Shown here: positions 1-8,842 of the stretch, one piece after another | Numbering within the stretch: position 1 is the first letter of the stretch | Layout: each line of letters begins with the position of its first letter | NCBI RefSeq assembly: GCF_029937575.1 | Contig: NZ_JAPYPS010000005.1 | Location: 1 to 64,000 of the forward strand | DNA length: 64,000 bases | DNA from: Nocardioides sp. | GTDB lineage: Bacteria > Actinomycetota > Actinomycetes > Propionibacteriales > Nocardioidaceae | Direction: 5' to 3' | Position numbers and translations under genes: made by a program | Notes under the pieces: generated by a model | Seen by the model: only the letters and a program-made list of their open reading frames with translations | What the model was told of the DNA's origin: nothing | Database searches by the model: none

Positions 1-51
1 AGCATCTGACTACGGATCAGAAGGTTTGGGGTTCGAATCCCTACAGGCGCG
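1..51 (+). tRNA. tRNA-Arg(ACG), 5' part outside window
   Basis: The 3' two thirds of a tRNA are visible. An anticodon stem TCTGA/TCAGA (5-9 with 17-21) closes the loop CTACGGA, giving anticodon ACG at 12-14. A T arm follows, with stem TGGGG/CCCTA (27-31 with 39-43) around TTCGAAT, then the 3' acceptor strand CAGGCGC (44-50) and discriminator G51. CCA is not encoded, as is usual in actinobacteria. The D arm and 5' acceptor strand lie before the window. tRNA-Arg genes are common integration sites for mobile DNA, and the next 900 bp look like debris. Confidence 0.93.
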
Positions 52-91
52 CAGATCGGATTCACCGCATGACCTGCGCAAACAGGTTCAC

Positions 92-124
92 AGGCCCACT
101 TCCCCGCCCGGGGGGTGGGCCTTT
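92..124 (+). terminator. Intrinsic terminator after the tRNA
   Basis: AGGCCCAC (92-99) pairs with GTGGGCCT (115-122). An inner CCCC/GGGG helix (102-105 with 111-114) closes a five-base loop. The stem runs into TTT. Its position 40 bp past the tRNA end fits termination of the tRNA transcript. Confidence 0.75.
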
Positions 125-192
125 CTCGGCCCAAAAACTGGCTCAAAAACTATTCGGACCCCCACCGTCGGCCCGAGTCGCGGCTGGTCGCG

Positions 193-255
193 TCCCCCCG
201 CCGCGTCCCCCCGAAATTGGCCAGCATCCCCCCGGAATTGGTCGGCGTCCCCCCA
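193..255. repeat. Short tandem repeats resembling an IS21-family end
   Basis: The motif TCCCCCC(G/A) recurs at 193, 206, 227 and 248. The last three are spaced exactly 21 bp, with a conserved AATTGG in the two full units (206-226 and 227-247). Read on the minus strand this gives GGGGGG tracts alternating with CCAATT or GGCCAATT. That style is known from the multiple internal repeats at the ends of actinobacterial IS21-family elements. No transposase gene remains, so it would be a relic. The IS assignment is inference from pattern only. Confidence 0.4.
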
Positions 256-381
256 CCTCCCCCCGGGTCCGTGATCGCTGGGGACGGGCCTGCGCACCTT
301 GGTGTCCCATGGAGACCACCACCCACCCCAGCCCCCTAACCACGACCGCAGCCGACACTCTGCTGCTCACCCTCGACGAGA

Positions 382-486
382 CCGCCCGACCGCCTGATCA
401 CGAGCTACCCCTTCGACCAGATCGAGCGGGCGATCGCAGACACTACATCCGGCTCCACGATCAAGGCCGTGCTCACGATGCCGTGA
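382..486 (+). pseudogene. 3' remnant of a zinc-type alcohol dehydrogenase
   Basis: Read in the frame of codon 391-393, the DNA gives RLITSYPFDQIERAIADT followed by a Gly-Ser-Thr-Ile-Lys-Ala-Val-Leu stretch and TGA at 484-486. This matches the closing helix and strand of medium-chain (aryl) alcohol dehydrogenases, where a DRLIT..YPF/LDQIE..A..D...G.TIK.V pattern is typical. Upstream the frame quickly loses similarity, so the NAD-binding and zinc domains are missing. It is therefore a truncated tail. A different overlapping frame with an ATG at 309 exists but shows no recognisable protein. Confidence 0.55.
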
Positions 487-790
487 CGGAGGAGCAACCC
501 GACGCGCCGGCTCCGGTCCACACCCCCGCTCCGTAGCCCAGGTGGGTGAGCCGTCGGCCGGCGACCAGGGTGGCGGGTGGAGACCGCGACGGTCGGCCAG
601 GGCGACGATGCTTTCAGCCAGTAGGACGTTCACCACCAAGCCCCGCCGTGGCGATGCGTTGTGCCGAGCAGCCCGAGGGGCCACCAGTACGACGAGCCCG
701 ATTTCCTGCCGGGCGGCGGAGACGACGCCCCATCGTCATGGCCGTCGCCCAGGCGTAGCAACCAGGTCGCGCCGATCCCGACCAACACGG
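487..790. other. Gene-poor stretch, nothing recognised
   Basis: No frame on either strand gives a recognisable protein, and no RNA structure stands out. GC content is high, so open frames are long by chance. The stretch lies between the alcohol dehydrogenase tail and the Ig-like fragment and is best read as decayed sequence. Confidence 0.5.
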
Positions 791-889
791 CCGCCGCCGG
801 TCTCCGGCACCCCGGCCGGCGGCTCGCAGCTGACCTGCACCGCCGGCACGTGGAACAAGGTCGGCAGCCATGCCTACTCGTGGCAGCGC
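791..889 (+). pseudogene. Fragment of a bacterial Ig-like repeat domain
   Basis: Translation from 791 reads PPPVSGTPAGGSQLTCTAG, then Thr-Trp-Asn..., and ends in AYSWQR. This is the start of the Ig-like module common in large secreted actinobacterial proteins (pattern P.VSGTP..G..LTC..GTW......Y.WQR). Neither an upstream module with a signal peptide nor the rest of the domain can be found, and the sequence after 890 is unrelated. It looks like a stranded piece of a deleted gene. Confidence 0.5.
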
Positions 890-927
890 CAGGTGCGCTG
901 CGTCGACGTGCTGACGAAGGGCCCGGG

Positions 928-997
928 GGTCGGCGCGCACGCGCCCAGCGCCGCGGTGCTGGGCGGTCGGCGCGCACGCGCCCAGCGCCGCGGTGCT
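928..997. repeat. 33-bp direct repeat, period 37 bp
   Basis: Positions 928-960 and 965-997 are identical 33-mers (beginning GGTCGGCGCG, ending CCGCGGTGCT), separated by GGGC. Each copy can fold on GGCGC/GCGCC. The pair lies just beyond the stop of the leftward RNase J gene. It could be part of that gene's 3' end or simply a slippage duplication. No U-tract follows, so a terminator call is not justified. Confidence 0.8.
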
Positions 998-1026
998 CGT
1001 CGGCCCGTAGGGCTCGCCCGAACGCC

Positions 1027-2718
<1,692 letters not shown>

Positions 2719-2953
2719 AGGTGTTCCATTCTCGACCGGGGCGACTCGCCCCGGTGGTGTCGTTCGAGCGTGCATATGTCAGTGGGCCGACCTCCGTCGA
2801 GCGACGTGATCGCGACAGGCGGCCCCCGCCAGCCTACGCCGAGCCTGGCGGCCGGAAGGACCCGCGCCACCCCGCGCCGGCGTACCTGCATCCCGGGGGT
2901 ACGTCGTGTCGGGTCGCCGGAAGCCTCCCTGCCACTCCCACTATGTACCGCGG

Positions 2954-2978
2954 CGGGGGTCTTGTGGCAAGACCCCCG
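2954..2978 (+). promoter_or_regulatory. Candidate rifamycin-associated element (RAE) upstream of arr
   Basis: A perfect 11-bp inverted repeat, CGGGGGTCTTG / CAAGACCCCCG, is separated by TGG. It ends 55 bp before the arr start. Its core CTTG-N-GGCAAG flanked by G and C runs strongly resembles the published RAE, an inverted repeat with core CTTGCGGCAAG found ahead of rifamycin-inactivating genes of actinomycetes and needed for rifamycin induction. The rest of the 315-bp gap between rnj and arr (2719-3033) holds no gene. A Shine-Dalgarno AGAAGGAG lies at 3021-3028. Confidence 0.75.
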
Positions 2979-3033
2979 TGGTGCCTCACACTGCTCGTCG
3001 GTGGCCCGCGCGGGGCCGCGAGAAGGAGTCAGG

Positions 3034-3468
3034 ATGAGTACGACGAGCGCGCCGACGCCGTTCGAGGTCTACCCGGGCGGGGTCCTGCTGCACGGGACGA
3101 AGGCCGACCTCGCGGTGGGCGACCTGCTGGTGCCGGGACGCCTGTCCAACTTCGAGGAGGGCCGCGTCATGAACCACGTCTACGTCACCGCCACCCTCGA
3201 CGCGGCCGCGTGGGGAGCCGAGCTCGCCGCAGGGGAGGGCCGCGGACGGGTCTACGTCGTCGAGCCGCTCGGAGAGCTCGAGGACGACCCGAACGTGACC
3301 GACAAGAAGCTCCCCGGCAACCCGACCAGGTCCTACCGCTCCACCGAGCCGGTGCGCGTCGTCGGCGAGCTGGCGGACTGGGTCGGACACACCCCCGAGC
3401 AGGTCCAGGCGATGCGGGACGGCCTGGCCGACCTCCAGCGGCGGGGCGCCGCGGTCATCCACGACTGA
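3034..3468 (+). CDS. arr: Rifampin ADP-ribosyltransferase Arr
   Basis: Arr transfers ADP-ribose from NAD to the C23 hydroxyl of rifamycins and inactivates them. The 144-residue protein has the family's normal size. It carries the N-terminal substrate-binding segment LLHGTKADL (His20), SNFEEGR, the NHVYVTATLDAA strand and the C-terminal DDPNVTDKKLPGNPT(R/K)S(Y/F)RS region typical of Arr. The ATG at 3034 has a strong Shine-Dalgarno site (AGAAGGAG, 6 nt away), so a much longer upstream extension of the frame, antisense to rnj, is rejected. It is monocistronic. The hairpin at 2954-2978 suggests rifamycin-inducible expression. Confidence 0.95.
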   Translation: MSTTSAPTPFEVYPGGVLLHGTKADLAVGDLLVPGRLSNFEEGRVMNHVYVTATLDAAAWGAELAAGEGRGRVYVVEPLGELEDDPNVTDKKLPGNPTRSYRSTEPVRVVGELADWVGHTPEQVQAMRDGLADLQRRGAAVIHD

Positions 3469-3564
3469 GGGGGCGCCGCCGCCGACGGTGCGACGTACTG
3501 CTCGGGGCGATCCCGCCGACGATCTTGCGGGACTGGCGCACCTGACCGTGGCCACCGCGAGCGC

Positions 3565-4905
3565 TCAGCCGCGGCTCGCGCGCAGCATCTCCTCGCGGGG
3601 CACCACCTTGATCCGCTCGCGCCCGGCCGCTTGGCCGAGGGCGATCTCGTGGGCGTCGAGACGCTCGAAGGCGTCCCAGGTGACGACCTCGACGCCGCGT
3701 CCGGCGAGGTGGGTGATCAGGGCGTCGGGGTCGGACGACTCGGGCGCGGGCAGCTGGTCGAGGTCGGCCAGCAGGTGGGCGACGGTCTGGGCGGCGTCCG
3801 ACTTGGTGTGCCCGATCAGGCCGATCGGGCCGCGCTTGATCCAGCCGGTGACGTACGTGCCGGCCATCGGGGTGCCGTCGAGGTCGAGGACGCGCCCCTC
3901 GGCATTGGGGATGACACCGCCTGCCTGGTCGAAGGGCAGGTCGGCGAGCTGGCTGGAGCGGTAGCCGACGGCGCGGTAGACCGCCTGCACGGGGGTGTCG
4001 ACGTACCGCCCGGTGCCGCGGACGGTGCCGTCGCCCTGCAACTCGGTGATCTCGGTGCGCAGGCCCTCGACGCGGTCCTCGCCGAGGACCTCGACCGGCG
4101 CCTGGCACAGGTGGATGTGGATGCGTCGCGAGGCGTCGGTGGGCTCGGCGTCGACGTGCTTGAGCAGGGTGTCGACCACCAGGCGCACGCCCTTGTTGCC
4201 GGCGATCGCCTGCTGACTGGCCTCGTCGATCTCGAAGCCCTCGGGGTGGACGATGACGTCGACCTCGGGGGAGTGCGACAGCTCGCGCAGCTCCATCGGC
4301 GTGAACTTGATCTGCGCCGGGCCGCGGCGTGCGAAGACGTGGATGTCGCGCGCCTGGTTGAGCGCCAGGCCCTGGTGGACGTTGTCGGCGATCTCGGTGA
4401 CCAGCTGCTCGTCGGCCGGCTTGGCGAGCATCCGGGCGACGTCGAGGGCGACGTTCCCGGCGCCGATCACGGCGACCTCGCGGGCCTCGAGCGGCCAGTC
4501 GGCGGGTACGTCGGGGTGCCCGGCGTACCAGGACACGAAGTCGGCGGCGCCGTGGCTGCCGGGGAGGTCGACACCGGGGACGTCGAGCTCGCGGTCCGTC
4601 ATCGCGCCGGTCGAGAAGACCACCGCGTCGTAGGAGCGCTGCAGGTCGGTGAGCTTGATGTCGGTGCCGTACTCGACGTTGCCGAGGAACCGGATGCCGT
4701 CGCGTGACAGCACGCGCCGCAGCGCCTTGACGATCTCCTTGATCCGCGGGTGGTCGGGTGCGACGCCGTAGCGCACCAGACCGTAGGGAGCAGGGAGTCG
4801 CTCGATCAGGTCGACGCTGATCTCGGCGTGCTCCTTGGTCAGGATGTCGGCTGCGTAGATGCCCGCCGGACCTGCTCCGACGACGGCGACGCGGATGCTG
4901 CGCAT
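3565..4905 (-). CDS. FAD-dependent ferredoxin/adrenodoxin-type NADP+ reductase (FprA-like)
   Basis: The enzyme moves electrons between NADPH and ferredoxins, for example to feed cytochromes P450 or Rieske systems. The 446-residue protein is close to the length of mycobacterial FprA. It has the FAD-binding GAGPAG at residues 10-15, the APYGLVRYGVAPDHP segment, a second nucleotide-binding AVIGAGNVALDVAR near residue 155, and the C-terminal GTYVTGWIKRGPIGLIG motif that contacts FAD and NADP. The ATG at 4905 is preceded by AGGAG at good spacing. Longer upstream frame sequence is not family-like. The gene is monocistronic and converges with arr. Confidence 0.92.
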   Translation of the reverse strand: MRSIRVAVVGAGPAGIYAADILTKEHAEISVDLIERLPAPYGLVRYGVAPDHPRIKEIVKALRRVLSRDGIRFLGNVEYGTDIKLTDLQRSYDAVVFSTGAMTDRELDVPGVDLPGSHGAADFVSWYAGHPDVPADWPLEAREVAVIGAGNVALDVARMLAKPADEQLVTEIADNVHQGLALNQARDIHVFARRGPAQIKFTPMELRELSHSPEVDVIVHPEGFEIDEASQQAIAGNKGVRLVVDTLLKHVDAEPTDASRRIHIHLCQAPVEVLGEDRVEGLRTEITELQGDGTVRGTGRYVDTPVQAVYRAVGYRSSQLADLPFDQAGGVIPNAEGRVLDLDGTPMAGTYVTGWIKRGPIGLIGHTKSDAAQTVAHLLADLDQLPAPESSDPDALITHLAGRGVEVVTWDAFERLDAHEIALGQAAGRERIKVVPREEMLRASRG

Positions 4906-5159
4906 GGGCTGATCACTCCTGCTGGACCTGGACAGTGGGACGGCCTCCCGTGAGGACGTGTCTCCAGCCTGCCGGGGCGGCCACCTGACCAGTACCCGCC
5001 ATTCGCCTGTGACCTCACAATCGCAGCCTGTGGCCCCGGCGTGGCCGACGAGGCACGTGAGCAGACGCACACCCGGATCCCGTGGTTCTCGCCGACGACC
5101 CACCTACGGTGGACGGCTGCCGGTCGTACGCAGCGACCCCACACAGCATCGAGGTGTAC

Positions 5160-6026
5160 ATGCTTCACCCCAAGGTACGGCGAGCCGTCGCCGGCGGCGC
5201 GGTAGCCGCCCTGGCCGTCACCGTCCCGCTCGCGTCGCCTTCCACGGCGTACGGATCCGACGGGGCGGAGAGCGGCCAGGCGCCCACCGACGCCCCGACG
5301 AGCTCGACCGAGTCCGAGCTGGAGGACGTGGCGCCCGCCGTGCTGGGGCACCGCGTCCGGTTGAGGGTGAAACGGCAGGACGTGCGGCCCGTGCGCACCA
5401 CGCGCACGTGGGCGCGCAGGCTTCTGGACGACCAAGGAGTCTCCTACGACGGCAACGACCTGGTCCGCGTCCGTCGCGACGGCAAGCTCATGAAGGGGTC
5501 CCAGAAGCGCCGACTGCGTGAGGGGGACGCCGTGCAGCTCGTCGCCGTCGACCGGAAGAAGCGTGTGCGGCGCACCATGATCGAGAGGCCGACCCGCACC
5601 CGCACGGTCTCGCACCTGCGGCCCGGCCAGCGCAAGGTCAAGGCCAAGGGTCGCCCCGGGTTGCGGAAGATCACGGTCGTCAAGACCCGCCAGAACGGCA
5701 ACGTCGTCGACGTCGACCGGACCAAGCGCGTGATGCGGACGCCAAAGCCGCGCAAGGTCCTCGTCGGTGCCCAGGCGCGCAGCGTGCCGGGCACCGGCCA
5801 CCTCAACTGGCGCGCCCTGGCCAACTGCGAGTCGTCGGGCAACCCGCGTGCGGTCAACCCGGCCGGCTACTACGGCCTCTACCAGTTCAACACCGGCACC
5901 TGGCGCTCGGTCGGCGGCTCCGGGCTGCCCTCGAACGCCTCGGCGTCCGAGCAGACCTACCGGGCCAAGCTGCTCTACAAGCAGCGCGGCCGGTCCCCGT
6001 GGCCGCACTGCGGACGCCTGCTGTAG
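5160..6026 (+). CDS. Secreted Rpf-like resuscitation factor (DUF348, G5, transglycosylase-like)
   Basis: This is a cell-wall hydrolase of the resuscitation-promoting factor type, which opens peptidoglycan during growth resumption. The 288-residue protein starts with a signal peptide (about residues 1-31, a hydrophobic AVAALAVTVPLA core). One ubiquitin-like DUF348 module follows (about 60-105), then a basic G5 domain (about 130-205), and a C-terminal Rpf domain (about 218-286). That domain has LNWRALANCESSGNP, where the Glu is the catalytic acid, and YYGLYQFNTGTW. RpfB proteins usually carry three DUF348 modules; here only one is seen. GAGG precedes the ATG at 5160. The gene stands alone. Confidence 0.92.
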   Translation: MLHPKVRRAVAGGAVAALAVTVPLASPSTAYGSDGAESGQAPTDAPTSSTESELEDVAPAVLGHRVRLRVKRQDVRPVRTTRTWARRLLDDQGVSYDGNDLVRVRRDGKLMKGSQKRRLREGDAVQLVAVDRKKRVRRTMIERPTRTRTVSHLRPGQRKVKAKGRPGLRKITVVKTRQNGNVVDVDRTKRVMRTPKPRKVLVGAQARSVPGTGHLNWRALANCESSGNPRAVNPAGYYGLYQFNTGTWRSVGGSGLPSNASASEQTYRAKLLYKQRGRSPWPHCGRLL

Positions 6027-6056
6027 ACCCCTTCGAGCGTCACCGATCGTGCAGAA

Positions 6057-6073
6057 ACCGAACGTTCGCTAGG
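6057..6073. promoter_or_regulatory. TetR-type operator, copy 1
   Basis: ACCGAACGTTCGCTAGG has the palindromic core CGAACGTTCG. The same 17 bases occur at 57494-57510, and close relatives occur at 58222 and 59918. The site overlaps a possible -10 hexamer TAGGGT (6070-6075) for the nitroreductase operon, so bound repressor would block transcription. The local TetR at 57563-58168 is the best candidate ligand (inference). Confidence 0.7.
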
Positions 6074-6119
6074 GTGACTCGTGGTCGTCGGAACGCCCGA
6101 CGACCACGAGGGGGTGCCG

Positions 6120-6788
6120 GTGACGTTCCGCGACCTGATGGAACAGCGATGGAGCTGTCGGGAGTTCCTGCCCGAGCCGCTCGGTGACGACACGCTCACC
6201 GACCTCTTCACCACCGCCCAACGAACGGCGTCCTGGTGCAACACCCAGGCCTGGGGCGTGCACCTGCTGGGGGGCGAGCCCCTGGCGGACTTCGGCAAGC
6301 AGCTCACCGAGCACGTGGCCGAGCGTCCCGCCGACCTGAGTCCCGACGTACCTCTCCCTGCGCAGTACGTCGGCGCGTTCGCCGAGCGTCGCCGGGGCGC
6401 CGGCTACGCGCTCTACGAGAGCCTGGGGATCGAGCGCGGCGACCACGCGGCCCGCACGGCGCAGATGCTGCGCAACTTCGACGGGTTCGGTGCGCCACAT
6501 CTCGCCATCATCACCAGCGACCGCGACCACGGCGTGTACGGCGCCGTCGACTGCGGCGGCTATGTAGCGAACCTGATGAACGCCGCACTCGACCTCGGCA
6601 TTGCCTCCATCGCTCAAGGAGCGATCGGCATGTACGCCGGCAAGGTCCGCGAGCTGCTCGACCTGCCCGAGGACCGGCAGGTGATCTGCGGCGTCGCCCT
6701 GGGCCGTCCGGCTGCCGACCACCCCGTCAACGGCTTCCGCACCGAGCGGGCAGCCCTCACCGACGTCGTCACGGAGATCCGCTCATGA
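6120..6788 (+). CDS. Nitroreductase-family FMN oxidoreductase
   Basis: This is a flavin reductase-like enzyme that uses NAD(P)H. In catabolic operons such proteins often reduce or oxidise ring or enone intermediates rather than nitro groups. The 222-residue protein starts FRDLMEQRWSCREF (FMN phosphate contact). It contains QRTASWCNTQAW, the CGGYVANLMNAALDLGI helix and the LPEDRQVICGVALGRP strand typical of the family. The chosen GTG at 6120 has GAGGGGG upstream. A GTG at 6081, 5 nt after a TAGGGT hexamer, could instead start a leaderless form 13 residues longer. It is the first gene of a four-gene operon and overlaps the next by ATGA. Confidence 0.85.
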   Translation: MTFRDLMEQRWSCREFLPEPLGDDTLTDLFTTAQRTASWCNTQAWGVHLLGGEPLADFGKQLTEHVAERPADLSPDVPLPAQYVGAFAERRRGAGYALYESLGIERGDHAARTAQMLRNFDGFGAPHLAIITSDRDHGVYGAVDCGGYVANLMNAALDLGIASIAQGAIGMYAGKVRELLDLPEDRQVICGVALGRPAADHPVNGFRTERAALTDVVTEIRS

Positions 6789-8071
6789 CCAGCACCCACG
6801 ACCAGGCCACCAGCGCGTCCGGCGAGGAGGTGCCGACCGACCCGTTCGACGTCACCGGGCTGGACCTGACGCCGTCTCCCCGGGCACGTGAGCTGCGCGC
6901 CTCGCTGGTCGAGTTCATGAACGACCACGTGTTCCCGGCCGAGCACGACTACCACGCCTACCGTGCGGCCGCCGGCCCCGACGACCACACCCTCCCGCCG
7001 GTGGTCGAGGACCTCAAGGCCGAGGCCCGCCGCCGCGGACTGTGGAACCTGTTCCTCCCCGCGGAGTCGGGCATCTCCCAGCTCGACTACGCGGGGCTGG
7101 CCGAGATCACCGGCTGGAGCCTCGAGCTCGCCCCCGAGGCGATCAACGGCCAGGCGCCTGACACCGGCAACATGGAGCTGCTGCACCTCTTCGGTACGCC
7201 GGAGCAGCAGCGCCGTTGGCTCGAGCCGCTGCTCGCCGGCGAGATCCGCTCTGCCTTCGCGATGACCGAGAAGGCAGTCGCCAGCAGCGACGCCACCAAC
7301 ATCGAGACCTCGATCGTGCGCGACGGCGACGAGTACGTCATCAACGGACGCAAGTGGTGGACCAGCGGCGCGGCCGACCCGCGCTGCGCCCTGCTCATCG
7401 TGATGGGCAAGACCGACACCGAGGCCGTGCGGCACCGTCAGCAGTCGATGGTGCTCGTGCCCACCGATACCCCCGGCGTGACGGTCGTGCGCGACGTCCC
7501 CGTCTTCGGCCGCCACGACCAGCACGGTCACTGCGAGGTCCTCTTCGAGGACGTCCGGGTGCCTGTCAGCAACATCCTCAGCGAGGAGGGCTCCGGCTTC
7601 GCCCTTGCTCAGGCCCGCCTGGGACCCGGCCGGATCCACCACTGCATGCGCGCCCTCGGCGCCGCCGAGCGCGCCCTCAAGCTCATGGTCGACCGTGCGC
7701 AGAGCCGGATCGCCTTCGGCAAGCCGCTCGCCGAGCAGGGCATGGTGCACGAGGCGATCGCTGAGTCCCGCATCGCCATCGACCAGGCCCGGCTGCTGTG
7801 CCAGCACACCTCCAAGGTCATCGACGAGAGCGGCAACAAGGCCGCCGCGACGCTCGTCTCGATGGCCAAGGTCTCGGTGCCGCGCGTCGCCCTCCAGGTC
7901 ATCGACCGGGCCATCCAGGTCCACGGCGGCGCCGGGGTCTCCGACGACGTACCACTGGCCGCGATGTACGGCTGGCACCGGGCGATGCGGATCTTCGATG
8001 GCCCCGACGAGGTGCACCTGCGCGGCATCGCTCGCCACGAGCTCGGCGCGGGATCGGTCCTCCGGCCGTGA
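6785..8071 (+). CDS. Acyl-CoA dehydrogenase, ACAD10/11-type
   Basis: This FAD enzyme introduces alpha,beta-unsaturation into an acyl-CoA and passes electrons to ETF. The 428-residue protein has the family architecture: an N-terminal helical domain, AMTEKAVASSDATNI and RKWWTSGAADP in the middle beta domain, then GPGRIHHCMR and VHGGAGVSDD in the C-terminal helical domain. The GPGRIHHCMR and DGPDEVHLR motifs are those of the long (about 420-residue) ACAD10/11-like group. A close paralogue lies at 62704-63966. The ATG overlaps the previous stop (ATGA) and the TGA overlaps the next GTG, so all are translated together. The substrate is unknown. Confidence 0.92.
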   Translation: MTSTHDQATSASGEEVPTDPFDVTGLDLTPSPRARELRASLVEFMNDHVFPAEHDYHAYRAAAGPDDHTLPPVVEDLKAEARRRGLWNLFLPAESGISQLDYAGLAEITGWSLELAPEAINGQAPDTGNMELLHLFGTPEQQRRWLEPLLAGEIRSAFAMTEKAVASSDATNIETSIVRDGDEYVINGRKWWTSGAADPRCALLIVMGKTDTEAVRHRQQSMVLVPTDTPGVTVVRDVPVFGRHDQHGHCEVLFEDVRVPVSNILSEEGSGFALAQARLGPGRIHHCMRALGAAERALKLMVDRAQSRIAFGKPLAEQGMVHEAIAESRIAIDQARLLCQHTSKVIDESGNKAAATLVSMAKVSVPRVALQVIDRAIQVHGGAGVSDDVPLAAMYGWHRAMRIFDGPDEVHLRGIARHELGAGSVLRP

Positions 8072-8823
8072 GCGAGGCACTCGTCCGGCTCGAGCGCTCG
8101 GACGGGGTGCTGGTGATCGAGATGCGACGGCCGAGCCGGCGCAACGCCCTCAACCGTCAGCTCACCGACGAGCTCAGCGCCGCCTTCGACGAGCTCGACG
8201 ACGATCCGAGCCTGCGCGTCGGCATCCTCGCCGCCGCCGGACCCGTCTTCTGCGCCGGCACCGACCTGCACGAGTCGGCCAGCCCCGCCACCGACCGCGG
8301 CGGCGAGTACGGGCTGATCCGGCGCCGGCGCCGTACGCCACTGGTCGCGGCCGTGGAGGGCCCGGCCCTCGGTGGGGGCTTCGAGCTCGTGCTCGCCTGC
8401 GACCTGGTCGTGGCCGGTGCGCAGGCCTCCTTCGGGCTGCCCGAGGTGGCCCGTGGCCTGGTGCCCACGTGCGGCGGACTCTTCCGCGGCCCCGACAGGT
8501 TGCCGTCCGTCGTCGCTGCCGAGCTGCTGCTCACCGGCGACCCGCTCGATGCCGCACGGGCGGCGTCGTACGGCCTGCTCAACGTGGTCTGCGAGCCCGG
8601 TCAGGCGCTGGCCGAGGCCCATCACCTGGCCGCTCGGATCACCAAGAACTCACCCGCCGCGGTGGCCGCCTCGCTCCGCGCGCTGCAGGACGTGCGCGGC
8701 CCGGGGGAGGCGCTGGGCTGGACCGCGACCGACCACGCCATCGCTGCCGCCTCGCACTCGCCGGACTGGACCGAGGGCAGTGCAGCCTTCTTCGACAAGC
8801 GGCCGCCGCGGTGGCAGCAGTGA
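8068..8823 (+). CDS. Enoyl-CoA hydratase/isomerase family protein
   Basis: This crotonase-fold enzyme would hydrate the enoyl-CoA made by the preceding dehydrogenase. The 251-residue protein shows RRNALNRQL, the oxyanion-hole strand AAAGPVFCAGTDL, and VEGPALGGGFELVLACDLVVA. The second family position, near EVARGLVP, carries no obvious second glutamate pair, so an isomerase or hydrolase role is not excluded. It starts with a GTG overlapping the upstream TGA. The next gene follows after 19 bp. Confidence 0.9.
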   Translation: MSEALVRLERSDGVLVIEMRRPSRRNALNRQLTDELSAAFDELDDDPSLRVGILAAAGPVFCAGTDLHESASPATDRGGEYGLIRRRRRTPLVAAVEGPALGGGFELVLACDLVVAGAQASFGLPEVARGLVPTCGGLFRGPDRLPSVVAAELLLTGDPLDAARAASYGLLNVVCEPGQALAEAHHLAARITKNSPAAVAASLRALQDVRGPGEALGWTATDHAIAAASHSPDWTEGSAAFFDKRPPRWQQ

Positions 8824-8842
8824 CCACCCGAAAGGCATCAGC

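Noticed and set aside
309-536. ATG-started frame ending near 536 beside the terminator
   Set aside because: No recognisable protein features; the DNA makes sense only as the out-of-frame tail of an alcohol dehydrogenase.
3495-3536. Inverted repeat CCCGC/GCGGG between arr and the reductase gene as terminator
   Set aside because: The stem is only about six base pairs with a long loop and no T-tract; in 70% GC DNA this is common by chance.
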